From Triticum aestivum (Eukaryota; Streptophyta; Magnoliopsida; Poales; Poaceae), in the NCBI RefSeq assembly GCF_018294505.1, contig NC_057795.1:521921184-521985183 (forward strand): a stretch of 64,000 nt of DNA. Direction: 5' to 3'. Of this stretch, positions 45,736 to 56,798 are shown in pieces. Position 1 is the first letter of the stretch; each line of letters starts with the position of its first letter. The position numbers and the translations under genes are program-made. Under the pieces are notes generated by a model that searched no databases, was not told where the DNA came from, and saw only the letters and a program-made list of their open reading frames with translations.

Positions 45736-47287
45736 TAGAGAAATTAAACTCATGAACCATATCATCCAAGCCAACAGTGACAATATTCTTTTCGCAATCT
45801 ATCGTAGCATTAACAGTACGCAAGAAGGGTCTACCAAATATAATGGGACAAAAGCTATCTTGTGGAGAACCAAGAACAAGAAAATCAGCGGGATATTTGG
45901 TTTTCCCACACAAGACTTCAACATCTCTAACAATTCCCATTGGAGATATAGTATCTCTATTTGCAAGTTTAATTGTAACATCAATTTCTTCTAACTCAGC
46001 AGGTGCAATCTCATGCATAATTTCTTTGTATAAGTCAATGGGTATAACACTAGCACTAGCACCCATATCACATAAGCCATGATAACAATGATCTCCTATT
46101 TTAACAGAAATAACAGGCACGCCTACCACAGGTCTATGTTTATCTCTATCACAGGGTTTAGCAATTCTAGCAGTTTCACCAGTGAATTGAATAACATGCC
46201 CATCAATATTATCCGACAAGAGATCTTTAACAATAGCAATATTGGGTTCTACTTTGACTTGCTCAGGAGGTGTATAAGTCCTAATATTGCTTTTACGAAC
46301 AACAGTTGAAGCTTTAGCATGATCCTTCATTCTAACAGGGAAAGGAGGTTTCTCAACATAAGAAGTAGGAACAATAGGATCATTATAAGTGACAATCTTT
46401 TCTTCAACTTTAATAGGTGCAGCTACTTTTACTTCTATGGGAGGATGATATTTAAACCACTTCTCCTTGGGGAGATCAACATAAGTAGCAAAAGATTCAC
46501 AGAAAGAAGCTACTATCTCAGAGTCAAGTCCATATTTAGTGCTAAACTTACGGAAAACATCGGTATCCATAAAAGATTTAACACAATCAAACTTGGGTGT
46601 CATACCTGACTCCTTACCTTCGTCGAGGTCCCAATCTTCAGAGTTGCGTTTAATTCTATCCAATAGATTCCATCCAAATTCAATAGACTTCATCATAAAA
46701 GAGCCAGCACAAGAAGTATCGAGCATGGTGCGATTGTTATCAGAAAGCCGAGCATAAAAATTCTGGAGAATTGTCAATTTTGAGAGCTCATGATTGGGGC
46801 ATGAATATAACATTGATTTAAGCCTCCCCCAAGCTTGAGCGATGCTTTCTCCTTCGCGAGGCCAAAAATTATATATATAATTGCGATCACGATGAACAAG
46901 ATGCATAGGGTAATACTTTTGATGAAATTCCAATTTCACTCTTTTATAGTTCCATGATCTCGTATCATCACATAGCCTATACCATGTCAATGCGTCTCCC
47001 TCCAAAGATAAAGGGAAAGCCTTCTTCTTAACAACATCATCGGGTATACCTGCAAGCTTAAATAGTCCACAAATATCATCCACAAAGCGTAGATGTTCGT
47101 CAGGATGCTTTGTTCCATCTCCTGCGAAAGTGTTAGCTAGCAGTTTTTCCATCATACCCGAAGGAATCTGAAAAGCAGTTTCATTTTCAATAGATTCAGT
47201 AGGTTCAGTGGGTTGAGGAGCAACTCTTGGCTCAACCGGACGGGGTGAAGATACCCCGAACAAGCCCCTCAAACAATTACTTTCCAT
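45644..47287 (-). CDS. Gypsy gag and aspartic protease
   Basis: It starts at ATG 47285-47287 ([14 protein letters not shown]). The retrotransposon gag domain includes [16 protein letters not shown] and [12 protein letters not shown]. The aspartic protease active site is [11 protein letters not shown] (D407-G409), with FGRPFLRT as its second landmark. The frame slips near 45735 in a short T run, leaving a spurious tail (MRKNCLVRM and on). Up to that point there are no internal stops. Confidence 0.93.
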   Translation of the reverse strand: MESNCLRGLFGVSSPRPVEPRVAPQPTEPTESIENETAFQIPSGMMEKLLANTFAGDGTKHPDEHLRFVDDICGLFKLAGIPDDVVKKKAFPLSLEGDALTWYRLCDDTRSWNYKRVKLEFHQKYYPMHLVHRDRNYIYNFWPREGESIAQAWGRLKSMLYSCPNHELSKLTILQNFYARLSDNNRTMLDTSCAGSFMMKSIEFGWNLLDRIKRNSEDWDLDEGKESGMTPKFDCVKSFMDTDVFRKFSTKYGLDSEIVASFCESFATYVDLPKEKWFKYHPPIEVKVAAPIKVEEKIVTYNDPIVPTSYVEKPPFPVRMKDHAKASTVVRKSNIRTYTPPEQVKVEPNIAIVKDLLSDNIDGHVIQFTGETARIAKPCDRDKHRPVVGVPVISVKIGDHCYHGLCDMGASASVIPIDLYKEIMHEIAPAELEEIDVTIKLANRDTISPMGIVRDVEVLCGKTKYPADFLVLGSPQDSFCPIIFGRPFLRTVNATIDCEKNIVTVGLDDMVHEFNFSKLVNNIMRKNCLVRMKLLVLPLLLYLLVIL

Positions 47288-47364
47288 AGTAACAAGTGAC
47301 AGAAAATTTCAGCACACTAAATAAATTTTTCCTTACCAAATTCCACCTACCAAAGGCGCTTCAC

Positions 47365-47382
47365 TCCCCGGCAACGGCGCCA
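47365..47382 (-). other. Primer-binding site of the Gypsy element
   Basis: TGGCGCCGTTGCCGGGGA on the minus strand, 12 bases inside the 5' LTR. This is the primer site used by Athila-type elements, usually assigned to tRNA-Asp. Confidence 0.85.
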
Positions 47383-47393
47383 GAAAAGAGTCT

Positions 47394-48915
47394 TGATGAC
47401 CCACAAGTATAGGGGATCTATCGTAGTCCTTTCGATAAGTAAGAGTGTCGAACCCAACGAGGAGCAGAAGGAAATGATAAGCGGTTTTCAGCAAGGTATT
47501 CTCTGCAAGTACTGAAATAAGTGGTAACAGATAGTTTTGTGATAAGATAAATTGTAACGAGCAACAAGTAACAAAAGTAAATAAAGTGCAGCAAGGTGGC
47601 CCAATCCTTTTTGTAGCAAAGGACAAGCCTGGACAAACTCTTATAATAGGAAAAGCGCTCCCGAGGACACATGGGAATATCGTCAAGCTAGTTTTCATCA
47701 CGCTCATATGATTCGCGTTCGGTACTTTGATAATTTGATATGTGGGTGGACCGGTGCTTGGGTACTGCCCTTACTTGGACAAGCATCCCACTTATGATTA
47801 ACCTCTATTGCAAGCATCCGCAACTACAACAAAAGTATTAAGGTAAACCTAACCATAGCATGAAACATGTGGATCCAAATCAGCCCCTTACGAAGCAACG
47901 CATAAACTAGGGTTTAAGCTTCTGTCACTCTAGCAACCCATCATCTACTTATTACTTCCCAATGCCTTCCTCTAGGCCCAAATAATGGTGAAGTGTTATG
48001 TAGTCGACGTTCACATAACACCACTAGAGGTTAGACAACATACATCTTATCAAAATATCGAACGAATACCAAATTCACATGACTACTAATAGCAAGACTT
48101 CTCCCTTGTCCTCAGGAACAAACGTAACTACTCACAAAGCATATTCATGTTCATAATCAGAGGGGTAATAATGTGCATATAGGATCTGAACATATGATCT
48201 TCCACCAAATAAACCAACTAGCATCAACTACAAAGAGTAATCAACACTACTAGCAAACTACTAGCACCAATCCCGGACTTGGAGACAAGAATTGGATACA
48301 AGAGATGAACTAGGGTTTGGAGATGAGATGGTGCTGGTGAAGATGTTGATGGAGATTGCCCTCTCCCGATGAGAGGAGCGTTGGTGATGACGATGGTGAT
48401 GATTTCCCCCTCCCGGAGGGAAGTGTCCCCGGCAGAAAAGCTCCGCCAGAGCCCTAGATTGGTTCCGCCAAGGTTCCGCCTCGTGGCGGCGGAGTCTCGT
48501 CCCGAAAGGTTCTCTCTGATTTTTTTCTCATCGAAAGACTTCATATAGGAGAAGATGGGCGTCGGAGAGCCACCAGGGGGCCCATGAGGTAGGGGGCGCG
48601 CCCAGGGGGGGGGGCGGGGCGCCCCCACCCTCGTGAGCAGGGTGTGGGCCCCCTGGTCTTCATCTTTGGCGACGATTTTTCTTTATTTATTCTAAGGTAT
48701 TCCGTGGAGTTTCAGGACTTTTGGAGTTGCACAGAATAGTCCTTCAATATTTGCTCCTTTTCCAGCCCAGAATTCCAGCTGCCGGCATTCTCCCTCTTCA
48801 TGTAAACCTTGTAAAATAAGAGAGAATAGCCATAAGTATCGTGATATAACGTGAAATAACAGCCCATAATGCAATAAATATGATCATAAAAGCATGATGC
48901 AAAATGGACGTATCA
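47394..48915 (-). repeat. 5' LTR of the Gypsy element
   Basis: 1522 bp, with the same ends as the 3' LTR. It contains a GC-rich hairpin at 48583-48635. Regulatory elements were not resolved. Confidence 0.95.
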
Positions 48916-48924
48916 AGCACTTAC

Positions 48925-49283
48925 ACGTAAGTTGGACAGGAAGATGTGAAAATGGTGTTTGTTTTCACTATAATCTTCCCATGATGGGAATATATGCACG
49001 TAGTCCCTAACAACATTGAAAGCATTGTCTTTTAAACTGGGAATAATGGAATGGGGTTTCAATCTACAGGAATTGGCCGTCTCTGCAGTTGGGACAGGTC
49101 TTCGGCCGGCGCATTTGCTGTACTTTTTGCTGGAGTGGGATTTTTCTGTGGTACGGCTGGTGCTATGGCAAATGAAATCTGTATACCTTTTGCTGGAGTG
49201 TAGGTCCTGTTCGATGGGGCTAGTGGTGTGGCCAGTGAAGTATGGGTACAGTCTGCTGGAGTTGGTCCTACGTTTTGTGTCAC
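48925..49283 (-). pseudogene. Penultimate exon of the En/Spm-like gene
   Basis: The exon ends at a perfect donor CGT|GTAAGT (48925/48924) with residues VVRDYVHIFPSWEDY and HIFLSNLR. The upstream part is Pro/Ala/Thr-rich with repeated PTPA and TPAK motifs (PTPADCTHT, TPAKGIQ). A one-base slip near 49061 separates the two parts. Donor phase 0 matches the exon at 38628. Confidence 0.55.
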
Positions 49284-49550
49284 TGGTTTTTCAAGGACTT
49301 TGCTGGTGCTCCTTCAGGTTCGGCAATCACCCTCTTCCTTTTTGATGTCTGATGCACAAGAACAACATTTGAGTGGAAAAACATGGTATGATGACAGATG
49401 TAATATGTATTGATAATGGATGGGCATGGCATCTCGAGTTATATGATGAGTAAACTAAGCAGATGGCGGTGCAACAAAGTAGAAGAAATGCAAGACAACA
49501 TATGCAAGATATGCGCAATCAATAAAACCTTGCCAAATTAGAACAGGCAC

Positions 49551-49774
49551 CTTGATGGGTGAATAGGACAGGCCATCTGCCTTTGACTCCTCAAGGTTAG
49601 AATAGTCATTAGGATGATATTCTGAACAAGAATCAACAGGTGGGGAGCGTATGAGTTTCATTGCATCCAGAATGGCACTCAATGCCTTGGTGCCAATTTT
49701 GTAAGTCATTGCAGTGTTCCACAATATTCTTCTGATGCGCGGATTCTGATATTCACTGTAATTGCGTATAATAT
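49551..49774 (-). pseudogene. Internal exon of the En/Spm-like gene
   Basis: 224 bp bounded by a TTCTCAG acceptor and an AAG|GTGCCTG donor. It encodes IIRNYSEYQNPRIRR, TYKIGTKALSAILDAMKL and RSPPVDSCSEYHPNDYSNL. The product is not recognised. A partial second copy lies at 50405-50535. Confidence 0.5.
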
Positions 49775-51250
49775 CTGAGAACCATGAAAACATAAATAGT
49801 TGTGAGATTATCTTTGTAATGCATGAGATATTCTAATATAGGGGCGCCCCTGTAAACACTTGTGTGCTATCACTGGATTCTGATGAGAGAGCTCATGTGT
49901 GCTGTAATATGGTGCATGCATTTATATAATCTGACACAAGTACACACAAAAATAGGCTCCAGAAGTAAGGATAGTTGGCAGATGATAGGTTCATAATATA
50001 CTGTATAGAGAGTTTATTGCCAAACCATGATAACAAGAGCACACAGCAACTAGGCAGATCATAGTGTACATAACAGGGGTACACCATAACCACGATATAT
50101 AAATCGGGAAAGTGGAACTGGCTTGAAAATACGGTGTTGTATTGCCACTAGTAATTGAAAGCCTATCGATCACGTACAGGCCAGCTCTATCAGCTGTTGA
50201 CTGCAGATGTCCCTGCGCCCCTTCCTGACAAGGAACATACCGTACATACTAAATACAGAATAAACAAAGAGGAACATGTTAAAGAACAGAAGAGGAAGCA
50301 TATTCTTGAGGTTCCGCTTCATTGCATACAATGTTGGTTGCCCTCTCATGATGAATCACAGCGCCCCAAGAAATGCAATTCCATGCTGTCTCTCTATATG
50401 TGGCAATTTTGAACAAGAGTCATTAGGATCATATTCTGAACAAGAGTCAACAGGTGGGGAGCGTATGAGTTTCATTGCATCCAGAATGGCACTCAATGCC
50501 TTGGTGCCAATTTTGTAAGTCATTGCAGTGTTTAGCTTCAAGAGTGGACTGCTGCTAGTGCGACACAAAGCAGCTACACAGATCATAGTGTAGATATAAT
50601 GGGAAAACCTTAAGCATCAGAGTAAAATCAGCAAAGTGGAACTTGCTGGAATATATGTGCTAGTATTGCCGGTACGGCTAGAAAGGCTCCGGATACCAGC
50701 TCTCTTCAAGTGAAGGTGCGATACTGTTAATACCAGTGTAAATCTCAAAGGCGACACAGCTCCCTGCATTTCCTTGCTATTCTTATAGGATTTAAGTGGA
50801 CAGGTCACTACAAATCCTATTCCTATGTTTACAAAATCCTACGAATCAAAGAGGCTCAAAGTGTCCATCACAACCGACCGTATAGACCTCTACACTGCAA
50901 ATGTCCCTGCTCATCTTCAGTAGAAGGAACATACTGTACTACTATCATACTCCCTCTGTTCCAAAATATAAGTCTTGGTAGAGATTTCCACTATGGATCA
51001 CATGCAGATGTATCAAGATACATTTTAGAGTGTAGATTCACTCATTTTGCTCCATATGTAGTCCATGGTGGAATCTATACAAAGACTTGTATTTAGGAAC
51101 GGAGAGAGTACACATTAAAGAAGAACGGAAGAGGAACATGGTAAAGAAGAGCAAGCATATTTTGGATAATAAAATGTTGGTTGCGCAGTGCCCACACATG
51201 ATGAACCAGAGCGCATTAAGAATGCAACTCCCAGCTGTCTCTCGACCATT
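49560..51250. repeat. Tandem segmental duplication with a copied exon
   Basis: Copy A (about 49560-50400) and copy B (about 50400-51250) share the exon core TCATTGCATCCAGAATGGCA (near 49657 and 50471), CAGATCATAGTGTA (50056 and 50579), ACATACTGTACTA-type and GAAGAGGAAC-type blocks, and AATGTTGGTTG (50329 and 51173). Copy B also carries a Stowaway MITE at 50950-51108. Confidence 0.75.
50950..51108. mobile_element. Stowaway MITE
   Basis: 159 bp, CTCCCTCTGTTCCAAAATAT at the left and a mirrored GGAACGGAGAGAG at the right. TA duplications at 50948-50949 and 51109-51110. It resembles the PAH-intron MITEs and shares TAGAGTGTAGATTCACTCAT with the one at 10661. Confidence 0.9.
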
Positions 51251-52150
51251 TCAGGCGGTTGGATGAAGATCCTACGTCTCCTAACCCTTCTTCTTCCTCG
51301 TCTCCGATTCTTCCCATACAGAACACCGCACGGGCCGCCGGCCGGACCACCGGCCCCCACCGCCTGTGTTCCTCCGCCACCCCCCCCCCTACCCCCCCCC
51401 CCACCCCAACCCCCACCGGTGTTGAGTTTTCTTCGTTCGACGAGGCCCCACAACCACCCGAGCCCCTTCGTTCGCACCGGCGAACTCTGGTGAGCTATGA
51501 AAAATTGACTGACCCAATTTTGAAATTTAGTCTACTGTGATTTAACTAGTGTGGAATATAAAATGGGAAAACCATAAGCATTGGGAGTATAGTGTTGAGC
51601 GTGCCATGGCAGATCTGAAGGTGCAAACCGGACAAAGGCAACTTCACAACCAAGACAAGAAATCAGAGTAAAGCAGTGGCAATCTATTTTCTTGCTGTGA
51701 TAAATAAGTTGAGCAGATACAGAAGAGTACCGCCTCTGGTGCGGCGCCATGTACGCATCTGCTGAGAATTTGACAGTGATGCGGTAGCGATGGCTGTCGG
51801 CGGCGTGGAAGCAGATTTAGGAGGGTAGACGGTGGCGGCGGGGCGCGGTGGACGAGATGGTCGTAGGAGCAGTGCTGGCAAGGTGGACGACGGCGGGGAT
51901 GAAGCGAGAGGACGGGATGCAAGGATCCCGGTCCGAAGCCGTGGATGAGAGAGGTCGATCTCTTGTAATGGACGGTGGCGTCGGGGTATCAGCTCTGGCA
52001 TGGTGGAGGAGGACGGCGGTGGATGGGGTGGCGGACGGCGGCGGACGGAGGAGGGTGGGGTGGAGAGGGTGTTTTGGTGCCCACGGAGTATGAATGGAGA
52101 AAAGGGAGGTAGAAAGAAGGGTGGAACCATGTATTCATGGCGCGCTTGTC
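51240..52150. other. GC-rich block, possibly the leader of the En/Spm-like gene
   Basis: Pyrimidine- and GC-rich stretches (51260-51490 and 51740-52100) support ORFs in many frames, none with recognised motifs. On the minus strand this is where the 5' exon or promoter of the transposon gene would be. A C-rich run lies at 51380-51410. Confidence 0.35.
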
Positions 52151-52370
52151 TCAAATGCGAGGAAATTTACAAACTTAGCTCCCGTTTCAAATTTCTACTA
52201 CATCACAGCAATATTAGTCGGTTGGGGATAGGACGGTAATCTCGCATACACTAAATATTTGCCGACGAGAGTTTGTTTTTGGCGCCCACCGTGTATGAAT
52301 ATGAATCGGGGAGGGAGTCGATTTCGGCCAAGGACACACTGTGTTTTGGCGCCCATCGTGTATGAATCCG
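52070..52370. repeat. Three copies of a TTTTGGCGCCCAxxGTGTATGAAT motif
   Basis: The motif (about 24-28 bp) occurs near 52070, 52274 and 52342, spaced 204 and 68 bp. Each includes the palindrome GGCGCC or a one-base variant. It may be a binding-site cluster or decayed tandem repeat. Confidence 0.6.
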
Positions 52371-52479
52371 GGTGAGAGGCAGTTATGTCACGTTTGGGTG
52401 AAATTACAAACCTACCCCTATCGAAACCTATAGAAATCCAGCAGATAGGCTTTGCGTGGCAGGGATAGGCAGTAGTAAT

Positions 52480-53150
52480 TTCCATCTCACAGATTTTGGT
52501 TTTGGGCGGTTACTGCGACTTTCCCCGCTTCGTTCAAATTTTGCAGAGTGCATGTTTACCGTGCCAACTCAATTCAAATCCCGTTTGTATTCTATTTTTT
52601 CGGGCGGTATCCATTTTCAATTGGAATTACATTCTATATACATCATTTTTTATATATACTTTCAAAAGTACAACAAAGAATTCTGCTCCTTTATATGTAT
52701 AATATGATTTACAAATACAATGATCTCAAAATCTTAAGGTTGAATTCGAAAAAATTTAACCAAATAATGTTCTACTAAAATGTATGGATCAGTAATATCT
52801 ACATATTAAATAACATAGATGTGCGTGAATTCATATGAGTATGCATGTTTGATAGATCAATTTCGGTTCGAGTATGGATTACATGTATCATCATCTCGAA
52901 TTCAAATATTTGAATCCCTTTTTTGTTCACTCCTTTCACGCCCATCTCTCTCGCATGCATGCTCCTTTAGGTAGCTATCACTCTCTTTTCTCTTGCTCAC
53001 CCGCACGCTCACTTCATGTTTCTCCTATCCTTGCAAACATGGTCTCTTGACGTCTCCCTTGAGAAGTGTCACACTCTCCCTATCATTATACATTGCATAG
53101 TTTTCATTATCTCTCAGGTCTCTACTGTTCTCTGGTATCACTAGGTACCT
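52480..53150. other. AT-rich spacer, nothing recognised
   Basis: No coding region or known repeat end. AT-rich, with many short direct matches of no clear structure. Confidence 0.4.
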
Positions 53151-53271
53151 AAGCTTTCTTTTTCACCGCCACACACACAGTCTCCACTCATCTTTCACTT
53201 TGTCTTTCTCTCTATGGGATTCTCTCACACACCCTATATGTCTCTACATATGACTCATACCACTAAAATTA

Positions 53272-53322
<51 letters not shown>

Positions 53323-53800
53323 GTAGACACAACATTTGTTGCGGTCTCCTTTTCGTCTCCATCCCAGACTCACATTATTCATTTGTTTACTGATCAGAAC
53401 CCCCCCCCTCTCTCACACAAACACACACACACAACTCCTGCTTCCACTCCCCTTCCCAACTACCGTCTCTCTCTCTCTCTCTCTCACAAAACTCTCTCTT
53501 TCGCACCCTGACTCGTATTTCTCTCACAAACATTTATCGACTAGCTATCCTGTAGATATGTTTATACACCCGCACACTCGTGCTTCCACTATCACATACA
53601 TGTCTCTCTCCCGCTCCTTGTATCTATGTAGATTTTTCTTCCCTTCTTGAGACACGCCCTCTCGATCATACACACACACACACTATCACCTCATTTTAAG
53701 CTGATACCTATCGCACACACACTCCTTGTGTCTTTGTCACACATGCACTCCGTCCTCCTCCACTCTCCCTCTCTCACACACACATATGGGCTTTTTGCAA
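53150..53800. repeat. CT/CA microsatellite-rich region
   Basis: A CT run of about 50 bp (about 53274-53319), a C run with CACACA (53400-53435), a second CT run (53466-53486) and CACACA stretches. The ORFs crossing it are low-complexity artefacts. Confidence 0.85.
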
Positions 53801-53802
53801 CA

Positions 53803-54241
53803 ACTAGCAAGATGCCCATGCGTTGCACGGGACATCAAGATGCATTTGTATGAGTAGTTTATCTTGTGGGGGAAAAGGATGAACGTGGGAAGGCCTTATT
53901 TGCAAATGTGGAGAGGGGTGTGGGTATCTTTTTGCAAAATTGCCATAGTTTCCATCCTATCCGTCAGATATAGATCGGACGGCCTATATTGCAGGATGGC
54001 AGGTACATGATCATCACCGACAATGCTTTTTATAAGAGTAGGGATAAAAATAGAGTTGGTGATGATGGTGGGCCTGCCATCCTACAATGTAGGTCGTCCG
54101 ATTTATATCCGACGGATAGGAAGGAAAATATGGCAATTTACCCGCACTCTTCACCACATTTGCAGATAAGGCCTTCCCTCGTTCATCCTTTTCTCCCACA
54201 AGATCTTGATGTTCCGTGCAACGCACGGGCATCTTGCTAGT
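53803..54241. mobile_element. Foldback element with about 190-bp inverted arms
   Basis: ACTAGCAAGATGCCCATGCG at the left is mirrored by GCACGGGCATCTTGCTAGT at the right. The arms remain complementary through GTTGCACGGGACATCAAGAT, AAGGCCTTATTTGCA and GGACGGCCTATATTGCAGGA, with only a short loop. The element has no ORF. Target duplications are unclear. This structure suits a large MITE. Confidence 0.85.
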
Positions 54242-54460
54242 AAGAGTAGAAATTAGACATATACCACTTCTCGAATCTTGAAACCAACAACATTCCTCCC
54301 TTATCTCATCAAAACCGCCAAAGGAATATATTTTGAGTGAAACATAACATATTTTTAGTGATATACATATTTCAAAACTAGACTTTTTTCTATCAAATCG
54401 GTGAATATGTATTAATCTACTTTGATCGTGTGGCAACGCATTGGCACATTGCTAGTAGTT
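54242..54460. repeat. Degenerate end related to the foldback element
   Basis: TGTGGCAACGCATTGGCACATTGCTAGTAG near 54430-54458 resembles the foldback terminus (shared motif GCAACGCA and TTGCTAGTA). It may be a decayed neighbouring copy. Confidence 0.45.
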
Positions 54461-55731
54461 ATTATAATTTTTTGGACACCAGACAAACGGTGGAGTACAT
54501 ATACGAAGAGAAGAGGCGCACGCACGCAGTCGGCCTCTCGCTGTCTCGCACACATGAGTGTTACGTAAAGGCGACGTTAACAAATAAACCCTAAAACCCT
54601 AGGTGCACGATTGCTGCATTCGCGGGTACCGGGTACGTGGTGGAGCACCTTTGTAGGAATAGTCAGCTCGCGTGATAATTTGATCCGTAGGAGTTGATGG
54701 TCGGGACCACAGGTGAACGACTTGGAGCGCGGTGGCTCGCCGGTTGCCACAGATCGAGTAGCCACGTTTAAAATATCGTTTTTTAGCGGGGTTGAGAGTT
54801 CCGATTTTCAATGGCGCGTTATAAGTAGTAAGTAGTTTTTAGAACGATTGGTATGGAGCGAAAATGGAATTCATAGTACTACGTACCTCCTTGGCGTATG
54901 GTTGTATGGGTTTATGTTGCGAGATGTTGAACCTGGTAGTTCTAGGGCAAATACTATGGTTTAGATTTAGATGCTGGTTTTCAGTAATGAAAATCGGAAG
55001 GGGAAACCCTTCTTTGATTAAAAAAAACTACTACCTCCATTCTGGTTTACTAGTCCCCATCGTACTTTGGGTCAAAGTTTGTCCATGAATTTTACTTGTA
55101 AAATGTGAATGGAAAATGAGATTTTGTTATACCCAAACAAAAAAGGACTGGAGGGAGTGATTGCTCTGACACGGACGCGACCTCTCATAGCACAGGCATT
55201 GAACCGGCGCGCCGGCCAAGAGGGCCGCACTCGCTGCAGGCCCGGCTGAGCACGCCTCCTCGCCGCGTGCAACCAGCTTAAGACTGCCCTGCATGCCTTC
55301 ATTGAATCCACGCGTGTGCTGGCAACACATCCTTCCGCGAGCCGGCAGGCATTTTAGAACACAAAAAATGACTAAAATATAATTAATTTACGCATGGTCT
55401 TGACTTGTTGTGCTTGCACTGGTAGCAGGAACTAGTAGAGGTTTTTCTTTATTTATAACTCTCCTCACATTTTTTTGGCTTTGAAGTGAATCATGGTTGT
55501 GGACATTATGTATGAATGTGCAGATATCTGTGAACATGAGTTTGATGTGGAAGTTGAACTTGGAATGTCGGGCTTGCACGTGAACTATACCATGTCCAAT
55601 GCTTCGTCTGTTATTGTTTGGAAAGTAATTGCTGTTATTACATGACCCAAAAAATATATTTTGTGCCACATCAGTAGATGCACGGACATCACAACAGGCA
55701 TGCTGACTGGATAAACATTTGAACCTAGCTA
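54461..55731. other. Spacer with one MITE-like hairpin
   Basis: No gene was recognised. A degenerate Stowaway-like hairpin lies at about 55032-55158 (CTACCTCCATTCTGG at the left, GGACTGGAGGGAGTG at the right). The GC-rich stretch 55160-55330 has ORFs without motifs. Confidence 0.5.
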
Positions 55732-56119
55732 TTATGAAGGAAATTTTGTATTGACAACAGTTTTAGATAGCAGGAGACGCCTAGCCTGCTCTGCCTCTGC
55801 TAGCTTATTTCTGGCTTCTTCCATCTCTTCTTTGGCTTGGGTGAAGAGAGCATCTGATTGCTCTTTTCGCTTCTTCAGGAACTCAGCTACATTCTCAAGG
55901 GCTGTTGCACGCTTTCTTTCAGCCTTTACTAATGCCATGAGGACACGAACAGCTGACGACTCCACCTGGCTTGTGTGTAATCCAGCATCATCTGGGAATT
56001 TGCACCTTGTGTCTAATCCAGCATCATTAGGGAACTGGCACCTTGTGTGTAATCCAGCCTCATTTTGGAAACATGATCTCGAGGTTGACCATACTTCCCT
56101 CCTCGCAGGAACTGCATCC
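55732..56119 (-). pseudogene. Possible last exon of an unknown gene, coiled coil
   Basis: After a TGTCAG acceptor near 56120 the minus strand is open for about 129 codons to a stop at 55732. The first part has three 12-residue units around DAGLDTRCKFP, from a 36-bp DNA repeat (55968-56075). The second part (KRATALENVAEFLKKRKEQ and EEMEEARNKLAEAEQARR) is a strong coiled coil. Upstream exons were not found, so it may be a captured fragment. The product is not recognised. Confidence 0.45.
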
Positions 56120-56139
56120 TGACATGAAGTTACTTCTTT

Positions 56140-56798
56140 TTTAGATCAATACTCAGAGCAACCTAGATCCATTTAGTAGAAGCCAGATAAACAGAACTCG
56201 GAGAAGTGAATTCAAAAGGAAAAAATATATATAAAAACAGACTACAAGGTGAGAACACCCACTTCCTACATCAAGCTAAAAACGAAAGCATTAGGACGAT
56301 TAAGACTCTTCTTATTACACATTGAAGAACACCATGCTTAAGAGAAACAGAAACTACAACATATACACATCGAAGAACACGAGGCTAAACGAAAGTAATT
56401 GAAAGGGTGTTACTTAGCAAAGCTCATTTTACAGGTTCGGTGCAGCTCCTCTTTAACTTGCCACACTCCTTGAAGATGTCCCCAATATCCCGTTTTTGGT
56501 CTTCATTGCTCCTCTACATGTTCGCACTCGTGGTTTTAAAATATCAACATGGCAAGAAAAATATACTACTAGTAATACTCGCGCATCTTGTGGGCAACAT
56601 TAAAGCACTCGTCTGCCATGTTAGAGCATCCCCAACAGAATTGCAATGCGCGACGCTTTAAAAAAGCATTTACAGTGTTGAGATCGAGAAGTAGAGACTA
56701 GAGAGTAGAGGATAGTTCTCAGCATAGATAGATAAAAAAAGATAATTCAACTACTCCTCGTCGTCCGACTCCTCCTCGGTGATGTCCTCCTCCGATGT
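56140..56798. other. Spacer downstream of the AP2-like gene
   Basis: AT-rich, no ORF of interest. GAGCATCCCCAACAG at about 56623, a sequence common at grass transposon ends, and a GTAGAGACTAGAGAGTAGAG tract near 56690 are noted as possible element structure. Confidence 0.4.

Larger units (their letters stand above)
38710..48915 (-). mobile_element. Complete Athila-type Gypsy LTR retrotransposon
   Basis: 10.2 kb with LTRs at 38710-40218 (3') and 47394-48915 (5'), primer site, gag-protease, pol and a downstream accessory ORF. AGCAC flanks both ends (38705-38709 and 48916-48920). The LTRs differ by roughly 17 substitutions plus small indels in 1.5 kb (about 1%), suggesting about half a million years at 1.3e-8. 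Coding is nearly intact. Confidence 0.96.
35250..52480 (-). mobile_element. Degenerate En/Spm-like DNA transposon (outer limits uncertain)
   Basis: Pieces on both sides of the inserted Gypsy element form one minus-strand gene with matching exon phase. A 44-bp GGGCCGGCCCA array lies at the low-coordinate side. Array-rich ends and a plant transposase-like C-terminus suggest En/Spm (CACTA). No clear CACTA termini or target duplications were found, so family and limits are inference. A MULE-type origin is possible. Confidence 0.45.

Noticed and set aside
51684..52154. 156-codon Pro/Arg/Ser-rich ORF
   Set aside because: Low-complexity GC-rich translation with no motif and overlapping ORFs on the other strand; kept only as a possible leader region.
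54580..54605. AAACCCTAAAACCCTA, telomere-like
   Set aside because: Only two units; this is common by chance and not an interstitial telomere array.
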